Part shown: positions 18,488 to 27,252 of the stretch, piece after piece | How the letters are laid out: every line of letters starts with the position of its first letter | Position numbering within the stretch: the stretch's first letter is position 1 | NCBI GenBank assembly: GCA_017303855.1 | Contig: JAFLBL010000010.1 | Coordinates: 1-64,000 of the forward strand | Direction of reading: 5' to 3' | Origin: Chitinophagales bacterium | Lineage (GTDB): Bacteria; Bacteroidota; Bacteroidia; Chitinophagales; Chitinophagaceae | DNA: 64,000 nucleotides | Position numbers and translations under genes: made by a program | The notes under the pieces: model-generated | Told to the model about the DNA's origin: nothing | Databases searched by the model: none | What the model saw: only the letters and a program-made list of their open reading frames with translations

Positions 18488-18805
18488 GTGAAACCATTCT
18501 TTTTCATACTCAGTTGCTTTATGCTTTATCTGTCATGCCTGCCCTGTGGCGACGGTAAAGAGTGCAATGTAAAGACAGAGGCAATGGTTTCAACCTCTGA
18601 CAATCACCAGCAACACGAACATCAATCCGAAGCCTGCACACCATTTTGTACCTGCTCCTGCTGCGCTGCATCGGCTTTTTATTCACCACGTTCCAAAATA
18701 CAGGCAACCAATTTTTTCTTTTTCTCAGAAAAGCACCCCCTGATAAATGAAGATGCCAAAACAGATGTTTTCGCCTCTATCTGGCAACCTCCACAGTTAT
18801 CATAA
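18488..18805 (+). CDS. Small secreted Cys/His-rich protein (DUF6660-like)
   Basis: Starting at the GTG at 18488 gives about 105 residues with a signal segment (FFFILSCFMLYLSCLPC). A stretch with HQQHEHQ, then TPFCTCSCC, follows. The combination of LPCGDG and FCxCSCC resembles the small DUF6660 family found near metal efflux genes (recalled). The frame is open further upstream from a TTG at 18416, but the GTG places the hydrophobic segment at the N-terminus and follows a -7 box directly. Soft-metal binding in the periplasm is inferred only from composition. Confidence 0.6.
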   Translation: MKPFFFILSCFMLYLSCLPCGDGKECNVKTEAMVSTSDNHQQHEHQSEACTPFCTCSCCAASAFYSPRSKIQATNFFFFSEKHPLINEDAKTDVFASIWQPPQLS

Positions 18806-18878
18806 TTACTCCAATTATTGAATTTACTACATAGCCCTACGGGCATGTACTGTATTATCCATTTTCAGCTATTGCAAA

Positions 18879-19025
18879 ATGGTAACTATTAAAAAATCTA
18901 AAAAGGCAAAACAGCCTTTGGGTTTAAGAGTATTTAAAATCATTGTTATAGCACTGTGTTGTGCCGTTCTTTTAGCAGCCATTGCAGAAAGGATAATTCA
19001 CTACTACAGGCATATAGCCAAATAG
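18879..19025 (+). CDS. 48-residue single-helix membrane protein upstream of czcA
   Basis: An ATG frame of 48 codons encodes a very basic N-terminus (KKSKKAKQ), one hydrophobic helix (IIVIALCCAVLLAAIA) with a CC pair, and a short basic tail ending HYYRHIAK. It stops 10 bp before the RND start at 19036, as expected for an operon leader gene. It could be a small RND accessory peptide or the product of a translated leader; homology was not testable. Confidence 0.45.
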   Translation: MVTIKKSKKAKQPLGLRVFKIIVIALCCAVLLAAIAERIIHYYRHIAK

Positions 19026-19035
19026 AAACAAAAAC

Positions 19036-22000
19036 ATGCTCAGTAAAATAATTCATTTCAGCATTAAACATAAACTCATCATTGGGTTAATGACACTGGC
19101 ACTTATCATTTGGGGTGCATGGAGTGCCGCCAAACTTCCCCTTGATGCCGTACCGGATATTACCAATAACCAGGTGCAGATAATTACACTCACCCCCACA
19201 CTGGCTGCACAGGAAACAGAACAGTTGGTAACCTATCCTATTGAACAAAGCCTTGCCAATCTTCCAGACCTTGAAGAAATGCGTTCCATTTCAAGGTTTG
19301 GGCTATCTGTTATCACCGTTGTTTTTCATGATGATATTGACATCTACTTTGCCCGTCAGTTAATCAATGAAAAACTAAAAGAAGCAGAAGAAAAAATTCC
19401 AAAAGGCTTGGGTACACCTGAACTGGCTCCCGTAAGTACAGGGCTTGGGGAAATTTATCAATACATCATACATCCCAAAAAAGGTGCAGAAAATAAATAC
19501 ACTGCTATGGACTTGCGTACCATGCAGGATTGGATTGTGGCGAGGCAACTCTACGGAACTCCCGGTGTGGCGGAAGTAAACAGCTTTGGTGGCTTGCTGA
19601 AGCAATATGAAGTAGCTGTTAATCCAAATCGTTTGAAAGGTATGAACGTAACCATTGCAGAAATTTTTTCTGCATTGGAAAAGAATAATGAAAATACCGG
19701 TGGCGCATACATTGATAAAAAGCCCAACGCTTATTTCATAAGGGGTATTGGCCTTATCAGTTCAATGGATGATATAAAAAATACTGTAGTAAAAAAAGTA
19801 AACAACATACCCGTATTAATAAGGGATGTTGCTGAAGTACAATTAGGCAACGCAGTCCGCTATGGTTCTGTAACCTACAATGGAGAGAAGGAAGTTGTAA
19901 GCGGTATTGTAATGATGCTTAAAGGGGGTAACAGTGCGGCAGTAGTAGAAAGAGTAAAAGCAAAAATTGAAACCATTAAAAAAGCATTGCCGGAAGATGT
20001 AGAGATAGAACCCTATGTTGACAGAACAGGTTTGGTAAACCGTGCCGTTGGCACTGTTAAAACCAATTTGATTGAAGGGGCTTTGATTGTATTGCTTGTA
20101 CTTATTTTATTTCTCGGCAATTTCAGGGCAGGCTTGATAGTTGCATCTGCCATTCCGCTTTCCATGTTATTTGCATTGGGTATGATGCGGCTGTTTGGTG
20201 TAAGTGCCAACCTTATGAGCTTGGGTGCAATTGATTTTGGATTGATAGTAGATGGTGCGGTAATTATTGTAGAAGCAACTTTACATTTTTTAGCAGCTAA
20301 AAATATAAAAGACAGGCTTACGCAGCAACAAATGGATGAAGCGGTAGAAGGTAGTGCAAAGAAAATGATGAGTTCGGCAGCATTCGGGCAAATCATTATT
20401 CTGATTGTATATCTGCCCATTCTTTCTTTGCAGGGTATTGAAGGAAAAATGTTCCGGCCAATGGCGCAAACGGTTGGCTTCGCCATTTTGGGAGCATTAA
20501 TACTTTCATTGACTTATATACCGATGATGTCGGCTTTATTCCTTTCTAAAAAAACAGCCCACAAAAAAAATATTGCTGACAAGCTGATGGATTTTTTCCA
20601 GAGAGGCTATGCACCATTAATTCGCTGGGCAATAAGATTGAAGTACGCTGTAGTAACCGGTGCAGTTGCATTACTTGCAATTTCATTAGTAATTTTTGGA
20701 AGAATGGGCGGCGAATTTATTCCGCAGTTGCAGGAAGGTGATTATGCTTTTCACTGCATACTGCCACAGGGTACATCATTAACGCAAAGTGTGGAAACAT
20801 CCATGCAGGCAAGCCGCATCATCAAATCTTTTCCCGAAGTGAAAATGGTAGTGGGCAAAACAGGAAGCGCCGAAGTACCAACAGACCCTATGCCGCCGGA
20901 AGCTACTGACCTTATCATTATGCTGAAACCGAAAAGTGAATGGAAAACAACAAAAGACTACAACGAACTGGCAGCAATGATGATTGAAAAATTAGAAGTA
21001 ATACCAGGCGTTTTCTTTGAAGCATCGCAACCCATTCAAATGCGGTTTAACGAACTAATGACAGGTGTACGGCAGGATGTGGCGATAAAAATATTTGGGG
21101 AGAACATTGATACACTTGCTAACATTGGCCCCAAAGTGGCAAAGATTGTTCAATCAGTAAACGGTGCAACAGAGCCACAGGTAGAAAGAACTACAGGTTT
21201 GCCACAAATAACTATTCAATACGACCGGGCAAAGATTGCAGGATATGGATTAAATATTGAAGACATCAATCACACTATCAGCACAGCCTTTGCAGGCGAA
21301 TCTGCCGGTGTGATATTTGAGAATGAAAGAAAGTTTGATTTGGTAGTGAGGTTGGACAGTGCAAGCCGCACTTCTATTGATGATGTAAGTAATTTATTTG
21401 TAGCTACCAACGAAGGCAATCAAATTCCACTCTCACAGGTGGCAAGTATTTCATTTAAAGAAGGTCCTGCACAAATAAGCCGTGAAGAAGGTAAGCGGAG
21501 AATTGTAGTGGGCTTTAATGTAAAAGGCCGGGATGTTTCCAGTGTGGTAAAAGAGATACAGGAAAAGCTAAATGCAGCCAAAATTTTACCTACAGGTTAT
21601 TACTACACTTATGGGGGCACATTTGAAAATTTGCAGGAAGCATCAGCAAGATTAAAAATTGCAGTGCCGGTAGCGCTGGCATTGATATTCCTTTTGCTCT
21701 ATTTCACCTTTGGTTCAATGAAAGAAGCCGCACTGATTTTTACAGCCATTCCCATGAGTGCAATTGGTGGAGTGTTTGCACTATTGATAAGAGGAATGCC
21801 TTTCAGCATTTCAGCAGGCGTTGGTTTTATTGCATTGTTTGGTGTAGCCGTGTTAAACGGCATTGTGCTTATCAGCACATTTAATCAATTAGAAAAAGAC
21901 GGCATGAAAGACATCATACAAAGGGTGATAGAAGGAACAAAAATCCGTTTGCGGCCAGTGTTAATGACAGCTTCAGTAGCAGCGTTGGGTTTTATCCCAA

Positions 22001-23355
22001 TGGCATTATCAACAGGTGCAGGTGCAGAAGTGCAGAAGCCGCTGGCAACAGTTGTAATTGGTGGATTGATAACTGCCACATTTCTTACCCTGATAGTATT
22101 GCCTTTACTCTATATCATTTTTTCATCCAAAAGAAAATTGAAAGTGAAGCCAGCTGTAACAACGGCTGTAATTGTTTTTATGATGTGCTTATCAAACAAT
22201 TTACAGGCACAGCAACCTGCCCCAAAAAGAGTAAGCAGCAGTGAAGCAATTGCGTTGGCAAAAAACAACCTGCAATATGAAGTAAATAACCAGCAGGTAA
22301 ATAAAGGCAAGGCGCAAATTCAAACTGCAACGGCCTTGCCCAAAACGGGAGTGTTTGCAGAGAATGAAGATTTTCGGCCAAGTGATAATACCGGCATTCT
22401 TAAAATTGGTATATCACAATCAATTGCATGGCCAGGCTTGTATAAAGCACAAAAGAATTTGTATGGAGAGCAGTTAAAATATTACAATCTGGGTGCAGCC
22501 GCTATTGATGTGCAGGTAAAAAGAGATGTAAGAACTGTTTATTACCAGCTTTGGTATTTGCAGGATAAACAAAAATTGTATCATCGCTTAGACAGCATTT
22601 ATAAATCGCTTAACGCAGCCGCAATACTGAAAGTAAAAACTGGCGACAGCCCCGGGCTTGACAGCATTGCAGCCAATGTACGAATGAGGGAATTGCAGGC
22701 ACTGATGCAACAGGTAGGCAAAGAAATGCAGATACAACAACAATCCTTAATGCAGTTGCTCAATACTAACGATGTTTTGTTGCCACAAATGTTGCCGTTA
22801 GAAAAATTAATGATGCCGGATTTAGCAAGCGATAGTACACATCCTATGTTGGCACTGCAATCGCAAAACATCAACATTGCCAATGCTGGTATTAATGTGG
22901 TTAAGAATGAAAACAAACCTGAGTTTTCTGGCCGTTTCTTTTCTCAACGGCTTTGGGGAGCAAAAGACCCCTTCACTGGTTTTTCTGTATCAGCAGTATT
23001 TCCTTTGTTTGGCGCAAAAGCGTATCAAAGCAAAGTAAAAGTAGCTCAGGCTGATGTGGCAGTTCAGCAAAAGCAATACGAGTATGAAGCACAGGTACTC
23101 AATACGCAGAAAATGCAAATGCAGCAGGAAGTGGAAAAGAACCGGAGTATGTTATCCTTTTATGAAGGCACCGGATTAAAACAGGCAGAAGAAATTATCA
23201 AGGCTGCATCACTTGCTTACCGTGCCGGTGAAATAAGTTTTGCGGAACTGTCGCAGTTTTTAACACAGGCCATTGAAATACAGAAAAACTACCTGGAAAA
23301 TCTCAATGCCTATAATCAGTCAGTCATTCAATACAATTATTACATCAACCAATAA
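19036..23355 (+). CDS. czcA: CzcA-type divalent-cation RND pump fused to TolC domain
   Basis: The 1,439-residue protein joins a complete RND pump (about 1-1,030) to a TolC-like outer-membrane factor (about 1,065-1,439). TM4 reads AIDFGLIVDGAVIIVEA, the DFG...DGA signature of Zn/Co/Cd pumps. The CusA methionine sites are absent (FNELMTG, AFAGESAG, FVATNEGN), and the TM10 relay Glu position has Asn (VAVLNG). Between the parts, about residues 1,040-1,058, lies a 13th hydrophobic stretch ending NNLQA before QQP, which looks like an internal signal peptide with a signal-peptidase site. That would export the TolC domain and could free it from the pump. Similar fused pumps are known in Bacteroidota. 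Confidence 0.9.
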   Translation: MLSKIIHFSIKHKLIIGLMTLALIIWGAWSAAKLPLDAVPDITNNQVQIITLTPTLAAQETEQLVTYPIEQSLANLPDLEEMRSISRFGLSVITVVFHDDIDIYFARQLINEKLKEAEEKIPKGLGTPELAPVSTGLGEIYQYIIHPKKGAENKYTAMDLRTMQDWIVARQLYGTPGVAEVNSFGGLLKQYEVAVNPNRLKGMNVTIAEIFSALEKNNENTGGAYIDKKPNAYFIRGIGLISSMDDIKNTVVKKVNNIPVLIRDVAEVQLGNAVRYGSVTYNGEKEVVSGIVMMLKGGNSAAVVERVKAKIETIKKALPEDVEIEPYVDRTGLVNRAVGTVKTNLIEGALIVLLVLILFLGNFRAGLIVASAIPLSMLFALGMMRLFGVSANLMSLGAIDFGLIVDGAVIIVEATLHFLAAKNIKDRLTQQQMDEAVEGSAKKMMSSAAFGQIIILIVYLPILSLQGIEGKMFRPMAQTVGFAILGALILSLTYIPMMSALFLSKKTAHKKNIADKLMDFFQRGYAPLIRWAIRLKYAVVTGAVALLAISLVIFGRMGGEFIPQLQEGDYAFHCILPQGTSLTQSVETSMQASRIIKSFPEVKMVVGKTGSAEVPTDPMPPEATDLIIMLKPKSEWKTTKDYNELAAMMIEKLEVIPGVFFEASQPIQMRFNELMTGVRQDVAIKIFGENIDTLANIGPKVAKIVQSVNGATEPQVERTTGLPQITIQYDRAKIAGYGLNIEDINHTISTAFAGESAGVIFENERKFDLVVRLDSASRTSIDDVSNLFVATNEGNQIPLSQVASISFKEGPAQISREEGKRRIVVGFNVKGRDVSSVVKEIQEKLNAAKILPTGYYYTYGGTFENLQEASARLKIAVPVALALIFLLLYFTFGSMKEAALIFTAIPMSAIGGVFALLIRGMPFSISAGVGFIALFGVAVLNGIVLISTFNQLEKDGMKDIIQRVIEGTKIRLRPVLMTASVAALGFIPMALSTGAGAEVQKPLATVVIGGLITATFLTLIVLPLLYIIFSSKRKLKVKPAVTTAVIVFMMCLSNNLQAQQPAPKRVSSSEAIALAKNNLQYEVNNQQVNKGKAQIQTATALPKTGVFAENEDFRPSDNTGILKIGISQSIAWPGLYKAQKNLYGEQLKYYNLGAAAIDVQVKRDVRTVYYQLWYLQDKQKLYHRLDSIYKSLNAAAILKVKTGDSPGLDSIAANVRMRELQALMQQVGKEMQIQQQSLMQLLNTNDVLLPQMLPLEKLMMPDLASDSTHPMLALQSQNINIANAGINVVKNENKPEFSGRFFSQRLWGAKDPFTGFSVSAVFPLFGAKAYQSKVKVAQADVAVQQKQYEYEAQVLNTQKMQMQQEVEKNRSMLSFYEGTGLKQAEEIIKAASLAYRAGEISFAELSQFLTQAIEIQKNYLENLNAYNQSVIQYNYYINQ

Positions 23356-23362
23356 AAATAAA

Positions 23363-24655
23363 ATGATGAAGAAGTTTTTTATTTCAGCCTTGCTTTTTTC
23401 AAGCCTTTTGGCTATAACGGCCTGCGGCGGTAAAAGCAGCAGTACAACAGAAACGGCAGCAACAGAAGAAGGTCACGAAGATGAACACAAAAACCCCGGC
23501 ACTGCAACACTTACAGACGAACAGATGAAAACAATTGGTGTAGAACTCGGAGTAATAGAAGATAAAGAACTCACCTCTTCTTTAAAAGCCAATGGCGTTT
23601 TAAGGGTGCCTAATCAGAATAAAGCCAGTGTTAATTCCATTTACAGTGGTGTTATTAAAACTTTATTGGTACAGCCGGGCAGTAAAGTATCAAGAGGGCA
23701 AACCATTGCCACCATCAGCAATCCTGAATTTATACAGGCACAGAGCCAATATCTGGGTGTGAATGCAAAAATTACATTTGCCGAACTTGAAGTAAAACGG
23801 CAAAAAGAATTGAATGAAGGCAATGCAGGGGCATTGAAAAATTTGCAATCAGCAGAAACAGAATTAAGAAGCCTGAGAACTTTAAAATCAACACTGGCAC
23901 AGCAAATCCAGTTGATGGGTATAAATCCTGCAAGGCTTGCCAATGGAAAACTGATTTCTGTATTAGCAGTTACAAGCCCCATTAGTGGCGTGGTGAGTGA
24001 TGTAAAAGTGAAGATGGGCAGTTATGTGGATGTAACCACACCAGTTGCAGAAATAGTTGACAACAGCCAGTTGCACCTTGACCTTTCGGTGTATGAAAAA
24101 GACCTGCCTAATTTAAAGAACAATCAGCTCATTCATTTTACACTTACCAATAATCCCGGCAAAGAATATGATGCACAGATATTCTCTCTCGGTTCATCAT
24201 TTGAAGGCGAAAGCAAAGCTGTATCTGTACATGCCAAAGTAATGGGTGATAAAACCGGATTGATAGACGGCATGAATGTTACAGCTATTATCAGTTTACA
24301 AAAAGCAACTGTACCTGCTGTACCGACTGATGCTATTGTAACTTTACAAGGGCAGGACTATATCTTTATGGTTACAGATAAACATACAGAGAATGAACAC
24401 CACGAAGAAGGAAAAGACACAGTGAAGCATGATGCCAAAGAAGCCCACGACCACAAAGAAACAAAGGCAGGAAGCAAAGAAGAAAAAGGAACAACTTTTG
24501 AAATAATTCCTGTAGCCAAAGGAACAACCGAAGTTGGTTACACACAAATTACTTTATTAAAAGAAATACCGAAAGATGCAAAGATTGTAGTGAAGGGGGC
24601 ATTTTTTGTACTGGCAAAAATGACCAATTCCGGTGAAGGTGAACATGGGCATTAA
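23363..24655 (+). CDS. czcB: CzcB-type RND adaptor with His-rich insert
   Basis: Starting at the tandem ATGs at 23363 (7 bp after the czcA stop) gives a 430-residue lipoprotein with lipobox ITAC near residue 17. The membrane-fusion body has VNSIYSGVIKTLLVQPGS in the barrel-sandwich and a helical hairpin at about 120-185. A His/Glu/Lys-rich insert (ENEHHEEGKD, HDAKEAHDHKE) lies at about residues 340-370, and another His cluster follows the lipobox (GHEDEHKN). His-rich rather than Cys/Met-rich sequence fits Zn, Co or Cd. It lacks the HMBD modules of the copper adaptors. Confidence 0.87.
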   Translation: MMKKFFISALLFSSLLAITACGGKSSSTTETAATEEGHEDEHKNPGTATLTDEQMKTIGVELGVIEDKELTSSLKANGVLRVPNQNKASVNSIYSGVIKTLLVQPGSKVSRGQTIATISNPEFIQAQSQYLGVNAKITFAELEVKRQKELNEGNAGALKNLQSAETELRSLRTLKSTLAQQIQLMGINPARLANGKLISVLAVTSPISGVVSDVKVKMGSYVDVTTPVAEIVDNSQLHLDLSVYEKDLPNLKNNQLIHFTLTNNPGKEYDAQIFSLGSSFEGESKAVSVHAKVMGDKTGLIDGMNVTAIISLQKATVPAVPTDAIVTLQGQDYIFMVTDKHTENEHHEEGKDTVKHDAKEAHDHKETKAGSKEEKGTTFEIIPVAKGTTEVGYTQITLLKEIPKDAKIVVKGAFFVLAKMTNSGEGEHGH

Positions 24656-24712
24656 TATTAACAATACTAAAACGAAGTAGTATGTATTTTTACAGTCATA
24701 AAATTTATAAAC

Positions 24713-24796
24713 ATGAAAATGAACTGGCTCAATTGCTGGAAGTTTGTAGTAATGCTTGCTTCCGTTTTGGGAATGGCAAGTGCTTTCAGGGCTTAA
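24713..24796 (+). CDS. Putative 27-residue hydrophobic peptide
   Basis: An ATG frame of 27 codons encodes MKMNWLNCWKFVVMLASVLG plus a short MASAFRA tail. It lies between czcB and a hairpin terminator. A basic/aromatic start with one hydrophobic stretch resembles a very short membrane peptide or leader. There is no comparison to show that it is conserved, so it may be chance. Confidence 0.3.
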   Translation: MKMNWLNCWKFVVMLASVLGMASAFRA

Positions 24797-24820
24797 CAAA
24801 AATTATAATATTTAAAATAT

Positions 24821-24853
24821 AAGGTTGCAGGTGGAAACATCTGTAACCTTTTT
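24821..24853 (+). terminator. Hairpin terminator before cadA
   Basis: AAGGTTGCAGGTG and CATCTGTAACCTT pair through 13 bp including two G-T pairs around a GAAA loop, followed directly by TTTTT. It would end the czcA-czcB transcript 27 bp before the cadA ATG, so cadA may have its own promoter or depend on read-through. The position would also suit conditional termination. Confidence 0.7.
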
Positions 24854-24879
24854 TATTATCCATTTCAAAGAACAGAAAT

Positions 24880-26934
24880 ATGATAAATAAGGACCCAAAC
24901 CATAAACATACTTACGATGCACAGGGCAAAATGACCTGCTGCACACTGGAAGAAAAAATTTATACAAAAGCCGGAGCAAAGGAATTGCTGAAAGATGGCC
25001 ATACTCATGATGATGGGCATGACCACGGCCACGATGATAAAGACGGCTACGACCATTCAGGAACAGAGAGCAGCAGCACATTTAAAATGTTTCTGCCAGC
25101 AATTATCAGCCTGGCTTTATTGCTAACGGCTATTGCATTTGATAACTGGATACCGCAGGCATGGTTTACCGGGTGGGTTCGTATAGTTTGGTATGTGGCT
25201 GTTTATTTACCTGTTGGCTTTCCGGTTTTAAAAGAAGCTGTTGAAAGTATTGGAAAGGGAGAAATATTTTCTGAATTTTTATTGATGAGTATTGCCACCA
25301 TCGGTGCATTTGCTATTGGCGAATATCCCGAAGGCGTTGCAGTTATGTTGTTCTATGCAGTAGGCGAAGTATTTCAAACATTGGCGGTAAAAAGAGCAAA
25401 GTCAAACATCAAAACATTGCTCGACCAGCGGCCTGATGAAGTAACAGTATTAGAAAATAATCAAACCAAAACAATAAAAGCAGAGAATGTTAGCATTGGT
25501 GCAATCATACAACTAAAGTCAGGAGAAAAATTAGGATTGGATGGAGAACTGATTTCCGAAACGGCATCATTCAATACCGCAGCATTAACAGGAGAAAGCA
25601 AACCAGACACCAAAGCAAAAGGTGAAACAGTATTAGCAGGAATGATAAACCTGAATACCGTTGCACAGGTAAAAGTTACCACCGCTTACACCGATAGTAA
25701 GCTGAGTAAAATTTTAGAACTGGTACAAAATGCCACGGCACAAAAAGCACCCACCGAATTATTTATAAGGAAGTTTGCAAAAATTTATACCCCCATTGTG
25801 GTTTTATTGGCTGTACTTATTTGTGTAGTGCCGATGCTGTTTGTAGAAAATTATGTATTCAGTCAATGGCTTTACCGGGCATTGGTTTTCTTAGTTATCA
25901 GTTGTCCTTGTGCATTAGTTATTTCTATTCCATTAGGATATTTTGGTGGAATTGGTGCAGCCAGTAAAAACGGGATACTATTTAAGGGCAGCAACTTTTT
26001 GGACATTATTGCCAACATTCAAAATGTAGTGATGGATAAAACAGGCACAATGACAGAAGGAGTTTTTAAAGTCCAGGAAGTAAATATAAAACCGGAATAC
26101 AATAAAGATGAAATATTGCAAATGGTCAATGCTTTGGAAAGCCAAAGCACACATCCTGTTGCAACAGCTATTCATCAATTTGTTGGAAAAGTTAACAACA
26201 ATATTGTGTTGCAAAATGTAGAAGAAATATCAGGGCATGGATTAAAAGCAAATGTACAGGGGAAAGAACTATTAGTAGGCAATTTCAAATTGATGGATAA
26301 ATTCTCCATTCAATACGAAATTGACACTTCTACAATTGTTTATACTTTAATAGCCATCGCCTACGATAAAAAATTTGCAGGCTACCTCACCATTGCCGAT
26401 AGTATGAAAGAAGATGCTCAGGAAGCTGTAAACAAACTGCATAGCATGGATGTAAAAACAACGATGCTAAGTGGTGATAAAAGTAGTGTAGTAAAATTTG
26501 TTGCAGATAAATTAGGAATAGATAATGCCTTCGGCGATTTATTGCCAGAAGACAAAGTAAACAAGGTAAAAGAATTAAAAACTAAAAACGAAACCGTTGC
26601 CTTTGTTGGTGATGGGGTGAATGATGCACCTGTTGTTGCATTAAGCAATGTTGGTATTGCAATGGGTGGTTTAGGAAGTGATGCAACTATTGAAACCGCT
26701 GATGTAGTGATACAGGATGACAAACCCAGCCGTATAGCAATGGCCATCAATATTGGGAGGCAGACAAAGAAAATCGTATGGCAGAATATCATTTTGGCAT
26801 TTTCAGTAAAAGCTATTGTTCTCATTTTGGGGGCAGGGGGACTGGCTACCATGTGGGAGGCTGTATTTGCTGATGTTGGGGTGGCATTACTGGCAATTTT
26901 AAACGCCGTCAGGATTCAAAAAATGAGATTTTAG
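24880..26934 (+). CDS. cadA: CadA/ZntA-type Zn/Cd/Pb-exporting P1B ATPase
   Basis: The 684-residue ATPase has a His/Asp-rich N-terminus (HTHDDGHDHGHDDKDG, about residues 46-62) and a MTCCT Cys pair at about 18-22 in place of a full HMA domain. The core has LTGES near 232, the membrane site SCPCALV near 342, DKTGTMTEG near 387 and FVGDGVNDAPV near 577. The CPC motif with a His-rich tail marks the P1B-2 (Zn/Cd/Pb) subgroup. It moves divalent cations to the periplasm where the CzcA-type pump completes export. It is the last gene of the island. Confidence 0.92.
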   Translation: MINKDPNHKHTYDAQGKMTCCTLEEKIYTKAGAKELLKDGHTHDDGHDHGHDDKDGYDHSGTESSSTFKMFLPAIISLALLLTAIAFDNWIPQAWFTGWVRIVWYVAVYLPVGFPVLKEAVESIGKGEIFSEFLLMSIATIGAFAIGEYPEGVAVMLFYAVGEVFQTLAVKRAKSNIKTLLDQRPDEVTVLENNQTKTIKAENVSIGAIIQLKSGEKLGLDGELISETASFNTAALTGESKPDTKAKGETVLAGMINLNTVAQVKVTTAYTDSKLSKILELVQNATAQKAPTELFIRKFAKIYTPIVVLLAVLICVVPMLFVENYVFSQWLYRALVFLVISCPCALVISIPLGYFGGIGAASKNGILFKGSNFLDIIANIQNVVMDKTGTMTEGVFKVQEVNIKPEYNKDEILQMVNALESQSTHPVATAIHQFVGKVNNNIVLQNVEEISGHGLKANVQGKELLVGNFKLMDKFSIQYEIDTSTIVYTLIAIAYDKKFAGYLTIADSMKEDAQEAVNKLHSMDVKTTMLSGDKSSVVKFVADKLGIDNAFGDLLPEDKVNKVKELKTKNETVAFVGDGVNDAPVVALSNVGIAMGGLGSDATIETADVVIQDDKPSRIAMAINIGRQTKKIVWQNIILAFSVKAIVLILGAGGLATMWEAVFADVGVALLAILNAVRIQKMRF

Positions 26935-27044
26935 CACCCCGTGTGGCTATTTGTCCGTTTTTATCCGAAAATGCCCTTAAAAGCCGCTATTCCCCTTAAA
27001 TCGCACAAAAATTGGTTGGATATTTGCCCAATCAGGGGCACAAA

Positions 27045-27074
27045 AACCCTGGCGCGATAGCGCCGGGGTTTTTT
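27045..27074 (+). terminator. GC-rich hairpin terminator
   Basis: AACCCTGGCGC, a GATA loop and GCGCCGGGGTT form an 11-bp stem with one G-T pair, followed by TTTTT. It lies 110 bp after cadA and is a strong intrinsic terminator for the island transcript. Confidence 0.7.
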
Positions 27075-27198
27075 ATTGGAACAAACGACAAGCTTGCTTG
27101 CCTGTTTGGAACACTCCCCCCGGGGACGGCGATAGCCGGACTGGGATTTGAGCAAGCCCCTCGCAAGACATCTGGATCACGTGAGTAATCCGGCAAAT

Positions 27199-27236
27199 AA
27201 AAAAGCCGCTTTGCAAAATGCAAAGCGGCTTTTTTA
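27199..27236. terminator. Bidirectional hairpin terminator
   Basis: AAGCCGCTTTGC and GCAAAGCGGCTT pair perfectly around an AAAAT loop, with an A-run before and a T-run after. It lies 17 bp past the susD stop on the minus strand, so it ends susCD transcription and can also stop read-through from the island. Confidence 0.85.
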
Positions 27237-27252
27237 TTTATCAACTGATTCC

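Larger units (their letters stand above)
26935..27252. other. Gene-free junction between metal island and chromosome
   Basis: No credible coding frame lies here. The stretch holds two hairpin terminators (annotated separately) and a GC-rich 60-base element at 27135-27194 closed by a 7-bp GCCGGAc/atCCGGC stem. Base composition changes across it: AT-rich metal genes lie to the left and more GC-rich chromosomal genes to the right. It is the best candidate for the right edge of the transferred region, but I see no matching repeat at the left end of the window that would prove an attachment site. Confidence 0.5.

Noticed and set aside
27135..27194. tRNA gene candidate on the minus strand
   Set aside because: A 7-bp closing stem and a TCAAATCC stretch are present, but no proper T-arm stem, D arm or anticodon arm can be drawn and it is only 60 bases.
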